Positions 1 through 5,589 are shown, counted from the stretch's first letter. The stretch is 8,329 nucleotides of DNA from Oscillospiraceae bacterium (GCA_900768735.1 CAAGDZ010000017.1:1-8329), one strand, 5' to 3'. Program-made: numbers and translations. The notes: generated by a model from the letters alone, not told the origin.

Positions 1-30
1 CCTCGTCTGCGCGTGTTTCTCGAAGTCTGA

Positions 31-64
31 CAGCTTGTCGAAAAATTACTTTTTCGACAAGCTG
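31..64. repeat. Perfect 15-bp inverted repeat, hairpin downstream of spo0A
   Basis: Two 15-base arms (31-45 and 50-64) are perfectly complementary around a TTAC loop. The top of the stem is an A5/T5 run, so the RNA hairpin has a U-run inside the stem rather than after it. It could be a bidirectional terminator between spo0A (minus) and whatever lies left of the window. Each arm also contains TGTCGAA (36-42 and, inverted, 53-59), the core of a Spo0A box, so a binding site is an alternative. The first 30 bases could be the tail of a plus-strand gene ending at the TGA at 28-30, but too little remains to say. Confidence 0.6.
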
Positions 65-65
65 A

Positions 66-88
66 AGCCGCCCGAATATCGGGCGGCT
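66..88 (-). terminator. GC-rich hairpin downstream of spo0A
   Basis: AGCCGCCCGA (66-75) pairs with its exact complement (79-88) around a 3-base loop, giving a very stable 10-bp stem 55 bases past the spo0A stop. No U-run follows it on either strand. It may therefore work together with the adjacent 31-64 hairpin, or serve as a 3'-end stabiliser rather than a complete intrinsic terminator. Confidence 0.5.
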
Positions 89-142
89 CGTGCTTTGGGT
101 ATTAAAATCATATCTGACAGTGGCGGCTGTCATCAACGTAAA

Positions 143-976
143 TCAGGCAATTATCATCGGGTTGGAATCTTTCCCGCGATTGAAGGGAGGCTTATTGAGA
201 TTTGGGGGAAGATAATATCCGGATTTGAATTTAAGTCTCAGTTTATCGGCAATAAGTGCCACAAACTCTGAGTTTGTCGGCTTTCCTCTTGCGGTATGTA
301 TAGTATAGCCGAAATAGCTGTCAAGCGTGTCTACATCTCCTCTGTCCCATGCGATTTCTATTGCATGGCGTATAGCTCTCTCAACTCTTGACGAGGTTGT
401 GTGATACATCTGCGCTACCGTCGGGTACAATAGCTTGGTAACGCTGTTAATCATTTCAGGGTCGGCAACCGAAAGTATTATGGCGCTGCGTAAGTAATGA
501 TAGCCCTTGATATGCGCGGGTATTCCTATCTGATGAATTATGTCGGTTACAACATATTCAATGTTGCATTCATCGGGAACAGTACCCTTTTGCGGAAGCT
601 CGCGGTCGCTGAGTATGGACATGACCTTTGATACCAGCGTCTGGACATCAAACGGACGTACCATATAATAGTCCGCGCCTGCGTCCATTACTTCACACTC
701 AACCTTCGGCGAATCATAGTTAGCGGTTACTACAATTACCGGGTTGTAATCGTGTGTGTTCTTGATTGTCTTGATTACCTCGCAGCTGTCAAGCTCGGGC
801 ATTTTTGCGTCAAGGACAAGTGCGTCGGGGCGCTCACTCAGCGCATAATCCAGCAATATCCTTCCTTTTTTCGGCCTTGTGATAGCATAGAGTCCGGCAT
901 CCTTAAAGCCTGTTGCCCATGCGATACCAAGCTCCAGCGTGTCATCGCCGATTAAAATTTTCAGTGTTTGTGACAT
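143..976 (-). CDS. spo0A: Sporulation transcription factor Spo0A (response regulator)
   Basis: Master regulator of entry into sporulation: a cytoplasmic response regulator whose phosphorylated dimer binds 0A boxes. The receiver domain (about 5-120) has the acidic pair D11-D12, phospho-acceptor Asp D56 in VLDAKMP and T84 in VVTAN, at the same numbers as in B. subtilis Spo0A. The DNA-binding domain (about 145-252) is highly conserved, with IGIPAHIKGYHYLR, SRVERAIRHAIE and GKPTNSEFVALIADKLRL. Two oddities: the near-invariant receiver lysine before PFD is arginine (R107), and a 24-residue proline-containing tail (254-277) extends past the usual C-terminus. The ATG is preceded by GGAGGT (983-988), which fixes the start. 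It lies downstream of spoIVB, the order known in Bacillus and Clostridia. Family identification is firm. Confidence 0.97.
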   Translation of the reverse strand: MSQTLKILIGDDTLELGIAWATGFKDAGLYAITRPKKGRILLDYALSERPDALVLDAKMPELDSCEVIKTIKNTHDYNPVIVVTANYDSPKVECEVMDAGADYYMVRPFDVQTLVSKVMSILSDRELPQKGTVPDECNIEYVVTDIIHQIGIPAHIKGYHYLRSAIILSVADPEMINSVTKLLYPTVAQMYHTTSSRVERAIRHAIEIAWDRGDVDTLDSYFGYTIHTARGKPTNSEFVALIADKLRLKFKSGYYLPPNLNKPPFNRGKDSNPMIIA

Positions 977-1007
977 TTTACTACCTCCATAGTTTTATTG
1001 CTTCTAT

Positions 1008-1036
1008 AATATAACATAATTTGGTAATTATTTCAA
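1008..1036 (-). promoter_or_regulatory. Sigma-A-type promoter of spo0A
   Basis: On the minus strand, TTGAAA (-35, 1031-1036) and TATATT (-10, 1008-1013) are separated by exactly 17 bases. Transcription would begin near 1001, giving a leader of about 25 nt that contains the GGAGGT ribosome binding site. This would be the vegetative promoter of spo0A. I found no convincing sigma-H site in the rest of the intergenic region. Confidence 0.7.
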
Positions 1037-1125
1037 GAGCTTTTTTTAAAAAAGTCAGAAAAATTTTGAAAAAGGGTCTAAAAAGCAAAAATAAATAAGA
1101 AATATCGAAAAATACCGTGGAACAG

Positions 1126-1132
1126 TGACGAA
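1126..1132 (+). promoter_or_regulatory. Possible Spo0A box (TGACGAA)
   Basis: TGACGAA matches the 0A-box core TGNCGAA. It sits about 150 bp upstream of the spo0A start and about 90 bp upstream of the predicted -35. The match is short and could be chance; its position in the autoregulated region of spo0A is the main support. Confidence 0.35.
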
Positions 1133-1278
1133 TTTTAATTTGTTTTTCGTAATTTAATTATATTGCTTTTTTTATTAAAAATCTATATCAAACAGCGTAA
1201 AAAACGGATGAAACAGGTAAAATTCGGTAGTTCTTATAAAAAACACGACCGAAAATCTTGTTGAATAGTACAACATTT

Positions 1279-1285
1279 TGTCGAA
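1279..1285 (+). promoter_or_regulatory. Possible Spo0A box (TTTTGTCGAA context)
   Basis: TTTTGTCGAA contains the full 0A-box consensus. It lies in the 386-bp spoIVB-spo0A intergenic region, about 300 bp upstream of the spo0A start and beside a small inverted repeat (TGTTG 1259-1263 / CAACA 1271-1275). B. subtilis spo0A is known to be autoregulated through several 0A boxes upstream, which makes this site plausible. The distance to the predicted sigma-A promoter is large, so it may serve a second promoter that I cannot identify. Apart from these sites the region is AT-rich and holds no credible gene. Confidence 0.45.
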
Positions 1286-1299
1286 TTTTTTGAATGTAA

Positions 1300-1356
1300 G
1301 AATTTAAAAATGAAATCGTGCGCTTTACCGGATAGTGATTTCCGATAAAACGCACG
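1300..1356 (-). terminator. Intrinsic terminator of spoIVB
   Basis: A 16-bp stem (1341-1356 with 1317-1332) with an 8-base loop begins 7 bases past the spoIVB stop. In minus-strand RNA every position pairs, two as G-U; on the plus strand those two are A-C mismatches. This asymmetry argues that the hairpin acts in the spoIVB transcript. It is followed by a U-rich stretch (ATTTCATTTTTAAATT in transcript sense). It would separate spoIVB from spo0A, so spo0A relies on its own promoter. Confidence 0.8.
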
Positions 1357-1362
1357 GTATTT

Positions 1363-2565
1363 TTACGCCGCGTTTTCAAGCAGACATTCTGTTTTCATAG
1401 ACCTGTCGTACATGGTTTCCGCAAATATTCCGTAGCCGTGTGTTGGGTCGCTGACAAATACATGAGTGACCGCGCCTACCAGCATACCATCCTGTATTAT
1501 CGGACTGCCGCTCATGCCCTGAACTATTCCGCCCGATTTTTCCAGAAGTCTTTCGTCTGTAACCTTAATTACCATGTTTTTATTTTCGGGATTTCCGTAA
1601 TCGATGCTTTCTATTTCGATTTCATATTCCTCGGCGGGTGCATTTTCAACAGTTGAAATTATATACGCCTTTCCTGTCTTTACCTCCTGCTTGAATGCCA
1701 TCGGCACTGCTTCCCGAGAAACGGGACAGAGGCTTGTTCTGCCGAAAAGGCCGCAACTTGAGTTATCGTCTATACTGCCGAACGAAATTCCGGATATGAG
1801 AGTGCCGCACAGCTCGCCGGGATTGCCCGAAGCTCCTTTTTTTACGCTGCTTATTGTCGCGGGGACAATCTCACCCGAGCCGAGCGGGAGCTGCTCGCCG
1901 GTGTCAATATCGCATACAGCGTGACCTAGCCCGCCGTATACGCCGCGCGCTTCGTCATAAAAAGTCATTGTACCTATACCCGCTGTGCTGTCGCGTACCC
2001 AGACGCCGAGCTTGTATTCTCCGGTGTCGTCCTTTTTGGGATATACGGTTGCGGTATGTTTTTCACCGTCGCGGATATAAGTGATTTCCGCTTTTCCTTC
2101 GCTTTTTGCGACTAGCTGGGTAAGCTTGTTTGAAGATGTGATATGCTCGCCGTTTATCTCATAGATAATATCGCCCTGCTCAATTCCTGCCTTTCCCGCA
2201 GGTGAAAGCTCGAATACATCACCGCTGTCGCCGACCTTTCCGAAGCTGGTTACCACCACACCGTCAGTCAGCATTTTTATTCCAAACGCCGTGCCGCACG
2301 GCACAAGATAGGGTCTGTCCACACTCTGTACATTTACGGTTTTTACCGGAAATACACCTAAAATTTTAAGCTCTGCCTTTGTACTGCCGCTGTTTTTCGG
2401 AACCTGTGCGCTTACATCGACAATACAGTTTATATTCAGCTTGTCTTCTCCCCGATAAATATAATAGTTGCCCGGGAGAGTAATATTAAAATACGCAGCG
2501 ACTGCAAATGCTAAGCACAGAAAAATGCAGGTCGCCGCAGAAATAATCCTGCACGCTGTTTTCAT
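1363..2565 (-). CDS. spoIVB: SpoIVB serine peptidase (S55 family) with PDZ domain
   Basis: Sporulation signalling protease. In B. subtilis it is made in the forespore, crosses into the intermembrane space and triggers pro-sigma-K processing by cleaving SpoIVFA. The 400-residue protein (B. subtilis 425) has an N-terminal membrane anchor (about 7-27), a PDZ domain (about 95-178, with SPAGKAGIEQGDIIYEING) and a C-terminal S55 peptidase domain. The catalytic triad appears intact: H215 in GLGHAVCD, D337 in VTDERLL and S352 in GMSGSPI. The Asp-Ser spacing of 15 equals that of D363/S378 in B. subtilis. GAVTHVFV after the serine is also typical. The ATG has GAAAGG (2574-2579) 8 bases upstream. A weak sigma-G-like pair (GGATA 2647-2651, CGTAATT 2622-2628, 18 apart) lies upstream but is not convincing. 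It is followed by a terminator and spo0A. Confidence 0.96.
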   Translation of the reverse strand: MKTACRIISAATCIFLCLAFAVAAYFNITLPGNYYIYRGEDKLNINCIVDVSAQVPKNSGSTKAELKILGVFPVKTVNVQSVDRPYLVPCGTAFGIKMLTDGVVVTSFGKVGDSGDVFELSPAGKAGIEQGDIIYEINGEHITSSNKLTQLVAKSEGKAEITYIRDGEKHTATVYPKKDDTGEYKLGVWVRDSTAGIGTMTFYDEARGVYGGLGHAVCDIDTGEQLPLGSGEIVPATISSVKKGASGNPGELCGTLISGISFGSIDDNSSCGLFGRTSLCPVSREAVPMAFKQEVKTGKAYIISTVENAPAEEYEIEIESIDYGNPENKNMVIKVTDERLLEKSGGIVQGMSGSPIIQDGMLVGAVTHVFVSDPTHGYGIFAETMYDRSMKTECLLENAA

Positions 2566-2801
2566 ATTTATGACCTTTCTTTCCGCTTTGGTTTTGCTAC
2601 GAGGAAACTTTTACTTTATAAAATTACGGTTTGAAAAATCTTCAAATATCCGTCGTTAAATTCTCGTTTTCAAATCACAAATTTAATATTAGCAAATCGG
2701 CGGTTTATATAAGAGGTATTTTTTAAAATTACAATTTGACTGACAAGGAAACACGGCGTGTTTTCGTTTTACAGACAAAGAAGATTTGGGCAATAATTCT
2801 A
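2566..2801. other. AT-rich divergent intergenic region, no gene seen
   Basis: The 370-bp gap between spoIVB (minus) and the membrane-protein operon (plus) contains the SD and presumed sporulation promoter of spoIVB on its left and a sigma-A promoter for the operon on its right (listed separately). A small inverted repeat TTGAA-N5-TTCAA lies at 2631-2645. No ORF here has a ribosome binding site or family resemblance, and no terminator-like hairpin is obvious. Confidence 0.5.
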
Positions 2802-2830
2802 TTGATTTTTTTACTGGGTTATGGTATTAT
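2802..2830 (+). promoter_or_regulatory. Sigma-A promoter of the membrane protein-udp-HAD operon
   Basis: TTGATT (2802-2807) and TATTAT (2825-2830) are spaced by 17 bases, with TGG just before the -10 forming an extended -10. Transcription would start near 2837, giving a leader of about 100 nt before the ATG at 2936. The three genes that follow are separated by 14 bases and by an 11-base overlap, so this promoter probably drives all of them. Confidence 0.7.
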
Positions 2831-2935
2831 AAAAAAGTGAAAATGTTTTTGCACCGTCCGTAAAAAACGCAGTAACGGCGTGAAATTTTTATAAAAACAA
2901 CCGAACGGTTTTATATGAAAGGAACATTTAAAATA

Positions 2936-3415
2936 ATGAAAATTTTTGTATTCGTGCTTAAAATTCTGCTGATGATTGCTACAGGCGCCTGCGCTATTTT
3001 CTTTAATGTATTCGGCTCAATCTCTATGCTTGCTACCGGACAGGCAGAGGAATACAGAATATCCGGTCAGGTTATCTTCTGGCTGGTTATGACAATTGTG
3101 CTGTTTATTGTTCCGGCTTTTCTTGTTATGTTCAAGAAATACATAATAGCGGCGGGGATGACGTTTGTCGGAATGATTTGCGTATTTGTACTTCATGAAA
3201 TGCTGTCGGGCGCAGGTCGCGAGCTTTATTTACAACTGCTGTTCATAACCTTGCTTGCGATACTTATCGCGATTTTCGGCAACTGGGATAAAATACATGA
3301 CGGCATTGACCGCAGAGAAGAGAAAAAGAGAGCCGTTGCACCGTCAATTTTAGGTGGAACTACGCAGGCGAAAAAAAATGTAAAGACTGCTGCAAAGAAA
3401 AAGAACAAAAAATAA
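2936..3415 (+). CDS. Four-TM membrane protein with lysine-rich tail, unknown function
   Basis: I do not recognise a family. The 159-residue product has four predicted hydrophobic segments (about 3-25, 44-66, 69-87 and 97-115) and a strongly basic C-terminal tail (about 126-159, ending KKKNKK), which should be cytoplasmic. I prefer the ATG at 2936. An in-frame ATG at 2915 has no ribosome binding site, and the bases just after it, AAAGGA (2918-2923), form the Shine-Dalgarno for 2936, although the 12-base spacing is a little long. It is the first gene of the operon, 14 bases before the uridine phosphorylase. That suggests a link to nucleoside metabolism or transport, but the protein is too small to be a known nucleoside transporter. 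Confidence 0.8.
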   Translation: MKIFVFVLKILLMIATGACAIFFNVFGSISMLATGQAEEYRISGQVIFWLVMTIVLFIVPAFLVMFKKYIIAAGMTFVGMICVFVLHEMLSGAGRELYLQLLFITLLAILIAIFGNWDKIHDGIDRREEKKRAVAPSILGGTTQAKKNVKTAAKKKNKK

Positions 3416-3429
3416 CCGGAGGGATTTTT

Positions 3430-4224
3430 ATGGCACTGCTCACCGAAGACATACAGTTTCATTTACAGATAAATGAGTCCATGGTCGGAAAATATGCAAT
3501 TCTCCCCGGCGACCCCGGGCGCGTTCCGAAAATAGCGGAATATCTCGATAATGCCGAATTTGTCGCGTCAAACAGGGAGTTTACCACCTACACAGGTTTT
3601 CTTCTCGGCGAAAAGGTAAGCGTAGTATCAACGGGTATTGGCGGCCCGTCTGCGGCTATTGCAGTTGAGGAGCTTATCCGATGTGGCGTTCACACTTTTA
3701 TAAGAATAGGAACAAGTGGAGGGATGGACACAAGGGTGCTTGGTGGCGACCTTGTTGTAGCACAGGCTGCTGTACGAAGCGAGGGTACGAGCAGGGAATA
3801 TATTCCCGACGAGTATCCTGCTGTTGCGGATTTTGATGTAATGACAGCGCTGAAAGCCGCCGGCGACAGGCTTTCCGAAGACTCAGACGGAAAAAGGTGC
3901 CATGTAGGCGTTGTACACTCAAAGGACAGCTTTTACGGTGAAATTGAGCCTGAAAAAATGCCGGTATCCGATATTTTGTGCAGCAGGTGGGACGCTTATG
4001 TAAAGTGCGGCTGTCTTACCTCGGAGATGGAATCGGCGGCAATTCTTTCCGTTTGTCTTGCCCGCAGAAAAAGGGCAGGCGCGATATTTACCGCACTGTG
4101 GAATGTCGAGCGCTCAAAGGCGGGACTTCCCGATACGGTCTGTCTTGACAGCGACCGTGCGATACGCGCCGCCGTAGACGCAGTAAAAATTCTTATCGAA
4201 AAGGACAGACTTAATGGCATTTGA
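3430..4224 (+). CDS. udp: Uridine phosphorylase (PNP/UDP family)
   Basis: Cytoplasmic enzyme of pyrimidine salvage: uridine + phosphate gives uracil + ribose 1-phosphate. The 264 residues match the usual length of about 250. Family motifs are clear: LPGDPGRV (phosphate site, R31), SNREFTTYTG, STGIGGPSAAIAVEEL, RIGTSGG (R92) and TSEMESAA (M200, E201, ribose binding). The uracil-contact loop reads KDSFYGEIEPEKMP; E. coli Udp has a Gln and an Arg here (FYPGQER), and from memory clostridial relatives usually read FYGQ. E171 in place of Gln makes the exact base preference less certain. The start has GGAGGG (3418-3423) 6 bases upstream. The last 11 bases overlap the HAD gene, implying translational coupling. 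Confidence 0.9.
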   Translation: MALLTEDIQFHLQINESMVGKYAILPGDPGRVPKIAEYLDNAEFVASNREFTTYTGFLLGEKVSVVSTGIGGPSAAIAVEELIRCGVHTFIRIGTSGGMDTRVLGGDLVVAQAAVRSEGTSREYIPDEYPAVADFDVMTALKAAGDRLSEDSDGKRCHVGVVHSKDSFYGEIEPEKMPVSDILCSRWDAYVKCGCLTSEMESAAILSVCLARRKRAGAIFTALWNVERSKAGLPDTVCLDSDRAIRAAVDAVKILIEKDRLNGI

Positions 4225-4864
4225 TTATGTATTGTTTGATTTGGACGGCACTTTGACAAACCCTTACGAGGGTATTTCCAAATCGGTGCAATATGCTCTG
4301 CAGAGCTTTGGGATAACCGAAAATGACGAAAATGCTCTGAAACGTTTTATCGGCCCGCCGCTTTGGAAATCATTTGCCGATTTTTACGGCTTTCCCGAAG
4401 AAAAGGCAAAGGAGGCTGTAATCAAGTACCGCGAGAGGTACAATAAAATCGGTGTGTATGAAAACAAGCTTATTGACGGTGTACCCGAAACGTTGAAATT
4501 ACTCCACGACAGTGGGAAAAAGCTTTTTCTCGCAACCTCAAAGCCGCTTGAGCTTGCAAAAATCGTTCTTGATTATTTTGATATAAAAAAGTATTTTGAC
4601 TTTCTGGGCGGCGCGGATTTTAACTTCGGACGCGACGAAAAATGGCAGGTAATCGAGTATGTTTTTGACAGTACGGGAATATTCGACCGTCAGAGTGCGG
4701 TTATAGTGGGTGACAGGATGCACGATATAATCGGAGCAAAGCGTACGGGGATAAAATCTATCGGCGTCCTTTGCGGCTTCGGCGACAGTAAAGAGCTTAC
4801 AGAGTACGGCGCGGATTATATCGCGGACAGATTCTGCGACATCGCACCGATAATTCTGGAATAA
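4214..4864 (+). CDS. HAD-family phosphatase, 5'-nucleotidase-like (Gph-like)
   Basis: A 216-residue HAD subfamily IA hydrolase. All four HAD motifs are visible: FDLDGTLT (D9 nucleophile, D11), LATSKP (T108/S109), K143 and VGDRMHD (D167, D171). The cap contains RFIGPPLWKSF, typical of the phosphoglycolate phosphatase/HAD_5NT branch that includes putative 5'-nucleotidases. The gene starts inside the end of udp, with AAAAGGA (4199-4205) 8 bases upstream. The inferred role is to dephosphorylate UMP or another nucleotide and feed uridine to the phosphorylase. Phosphoglycolate or general sugar-phosphate phosphatase activity remains possible, because substrate cannot be read from HAD motifs. Confidence 0.88.
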   Translation: MAFDYVLFDLDGTLTNPYEGISKSVQYALQSFGITENDENALKRFIGPPLWKSFADFYGFPEEKAKEAVIKYRERYNKIGVYENKLIDGVPETLKLLHDSGKKLFLATSKPLELAKIVLDYFDIKKYFDFLGGADFNFGRDEKWQVIEYVFDSTGIFDRQSAVIVGDRMHDIIGAKRTGIKSIGVLCGFGDSKELTEYGADYIADRFCDIAPIILE

Positions 4865-4900
4865 TTTGTCGTTATAATTCAAAAATTTGCGGATAAAATA

Positions 4901-4935
4901 AAAGCGTAAGGTCCACGACCCTACGCTTTATTTTT
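4901..4935 (+). terminator. Intrinsic terminator after the udp-HAD operon
   Basis: AAAGCGTAAGGTC (4901-4913) pairs with GACCCTACGCTTT (4917-4929) around a CAC loop, with a single A-C mismatch, and is followed by ATTTTT. It starts 36 bases after the HAD stop. The opposite strand is also U-rich after the stem, so it could act in both directions. It lies only 8 bases before the Shine-Dalgarno of the DUF1540 gene, so it may also modulate read-through into that gene. Confidence 0.8.
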
Positions 4936-4958
4936 GATATTGAAAGGAAGCAACTAAA

Positions 4959-5129
4959 ATGGGAACAGAACACGCAAATAAGGCTATCGCTTGCACAATC
5001 AAAAACTGTAAGTATCACTGCTGCTGTGATGATTATTGCTCACTCGACCGCATCCAGGTCGGCACTCATGAGGCAGACCCCACACAGAAGGCCTGCACAG
5101 ACTGCGAATCCTTTGAGCTTAAAGCGTAA
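4959..5129 (+). CDS. Small Cys-rich DUF1540 protein
   Basis: A 56-residue protein with eight cysteines (C12, C17, C21, C22, C23, C27, C46, C49). The order I-x-C-x4-C ... C-x3-C ... then C-x2-C near the end (KACTDCESF) matches DUF1540, a small, probably metal-binding family common in Clostridia and of unknown function. The ATG is preceded by AAAGGA (4943-4948). A hairpin terminator lies on each side, so it is probably a single-gene unit. Its promoter is unclear: a perfect TATAAT at 4873-4878 lacks a good -35, and from there the RNA would have to pass the 4901-4935 hairpin. Otherwise it relies on read-through from the upstream operon. Confidence 0.88.
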   Translation: MGTEHANKAIACTIKNCKYHCCCDDYCSLDRIQVGTHEADPTQKACTDCESFELKA

Positions 5130-5133
5130 ATGA

Positions 5134-5174
5134 AAGAAATCGGGAGGGCGTCGCTCTTCCGATTTCTTCTATTT
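5134..5174 (+). terminator. Intrinsic terminator of the DUF1540 gene
   Basis: A 16-bp stem (5134-5149 with 5153-5168), loop GTC, fully paired in plus-strand RNA with two G-U pairs, begins 4 bases after the stop codon and is followed by CTATTTAATCTT. The stretch from here to the tRNA terminator (about 5175-5241) shows no gene. Confidence 0.8.
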
Positions 5175-5241
5175 AATCTTATAGTACAGCTACACACTGC
5201 TGGCAATACTAGACAAATAGATTATTAACACATGAGAAAAC

Positions 5242-5288
5242 CCAAAAAATAAAAGTGCCTCGGCGCACAAAAACGCGTGCCGAGACAC
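5242..5288 (-). terminator. Intrinsic terminator of tRNA-fMet
   Basis: In minus-strand RNA a 14-bp stem (5275-5288 with 5255-5268, one A-C mismatch plus G-U pairs) with a 6-base loop lies a few bases past the tRNA CCA end and is followed by TTTTATTTTTTGGG. This is the end of a single-tRNA transcript. Confidence 0.85.
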
Positions 5289-5293
5289 TCAAC

Positions 5294-5368
<75 letters not shown>

Positions 5369-5374
5369 ATATAT

Positions 5375-5390
5375 CACTCATTTCTGAGTG
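5375..5390 (-). other. Hairpin in the tRNA-fMet 5' leader
   Basis: CACTCA and TGAGTG form a 6-bp stem closed by a GAAA tetraloop in minus-strand RNA. The predicted transcription start (near 5391) places this hairpin at the very 5' end of the pre-tRNA, about 6 bases before the mature tRNA. It could protect the leader or shape RNase P processing. This role is inferred. Confidence 0.6.
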
Positions 5391-5397
5391 CCTGTTT

Positions 5398-5426
5398 ATT
5401 ATATCACAACGGATAGATTTTGTCAA
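5398..5426 (-). promoter_or_regulatory. Perfect consensus sigma-A promoter of tRNA-fMet
   Basis: On the minus strand, TTGACA (5421-5426) and TATAAT (5398-5403) are exactly 17 bases apart, and TGA just upstream of the -10 adds an extended -10. Both hexamers match the housekeeping consensus at all positions, as expected for a highly expressed single-copy stable RNA. AT-rich DNA just upstream (about 5430-5460) could act as an UP element. Confidence 0.9.
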
Positions 5427-5498
5427 GCATTTTTTTATATTTTATGATATTTTTTTTAAATCGGGTAACTTTAACCCTGATACAGTATATTCAAAACA

Positions 5499-5589
5499 AG
5501 CCTGAATTATTCACTAACAAATAAATTCATGAAAATTCCTCTGCAGTGGTTTATATAGGAAGAGCATAAGCTCTTTTCATAATCAGGCT
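5499..5589 (-). other. Possible structured 3' region downstream of the HEAT gene
   Basis: Inverted arms 5499-5510 and 5579-5589 (AGCCTGA plus a bulged ATTAT) can form about 11 bp, enclosing a second perfect hairpin (AAGAGC 5560-5565 / GCTCTT 5570-5575, loop ATAA). After the outer stem the minus-strand RNA reads TGTTTTG. It may be an unusual terminator for the HEAT-repeat gene or a small structured RNA. No known RNA family is recognised, and the AT-rich context makes chance pairing possible. Confidence 0.3.

Noticed and set aside
1..30. Possible C-terminal end of a plus-strand gene (TGA at 28-30)
   Set aside because: Nine codons before the stop are too few to identify a product or even to favour this frame.
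35..271. 78-codon plus-strand ORF over the spo0A tail
   Set aside because: It starts with TTG inside a perfect hairpin, has no ribosome binding site and overlaps conserved spo0A antisense; it is a chance frame.
1188..1379. 63-codon minus-strand ORF between spoIVB and spo0A
   Set aside because: It overlaps the spoIVB end and its terminator, has no RBS and no family resemblance, and lies in AT-rich regulatory DNA.
1604..1924. Plus-strand ORF of 106 codons within spoIVB
   Set aside because: It is antisense to the conserved S55 peptidase domain and has no RBS; it is a shadow of spoIVB codon use.
2622..2651. Sigma-G-like promoter for spoIVB (GGATA-N18-CGTAATT)
   Set aside because: Spacing suits sigma-G but the -10 deviates from CATNNTA; kept only as a remark because the match is weak.
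4538..4882. Minus-strand ORF of 114 codons over the HAD gene
   Set aside because: It is antisense to the HAD motifs, with no RBS or recognisable domain.
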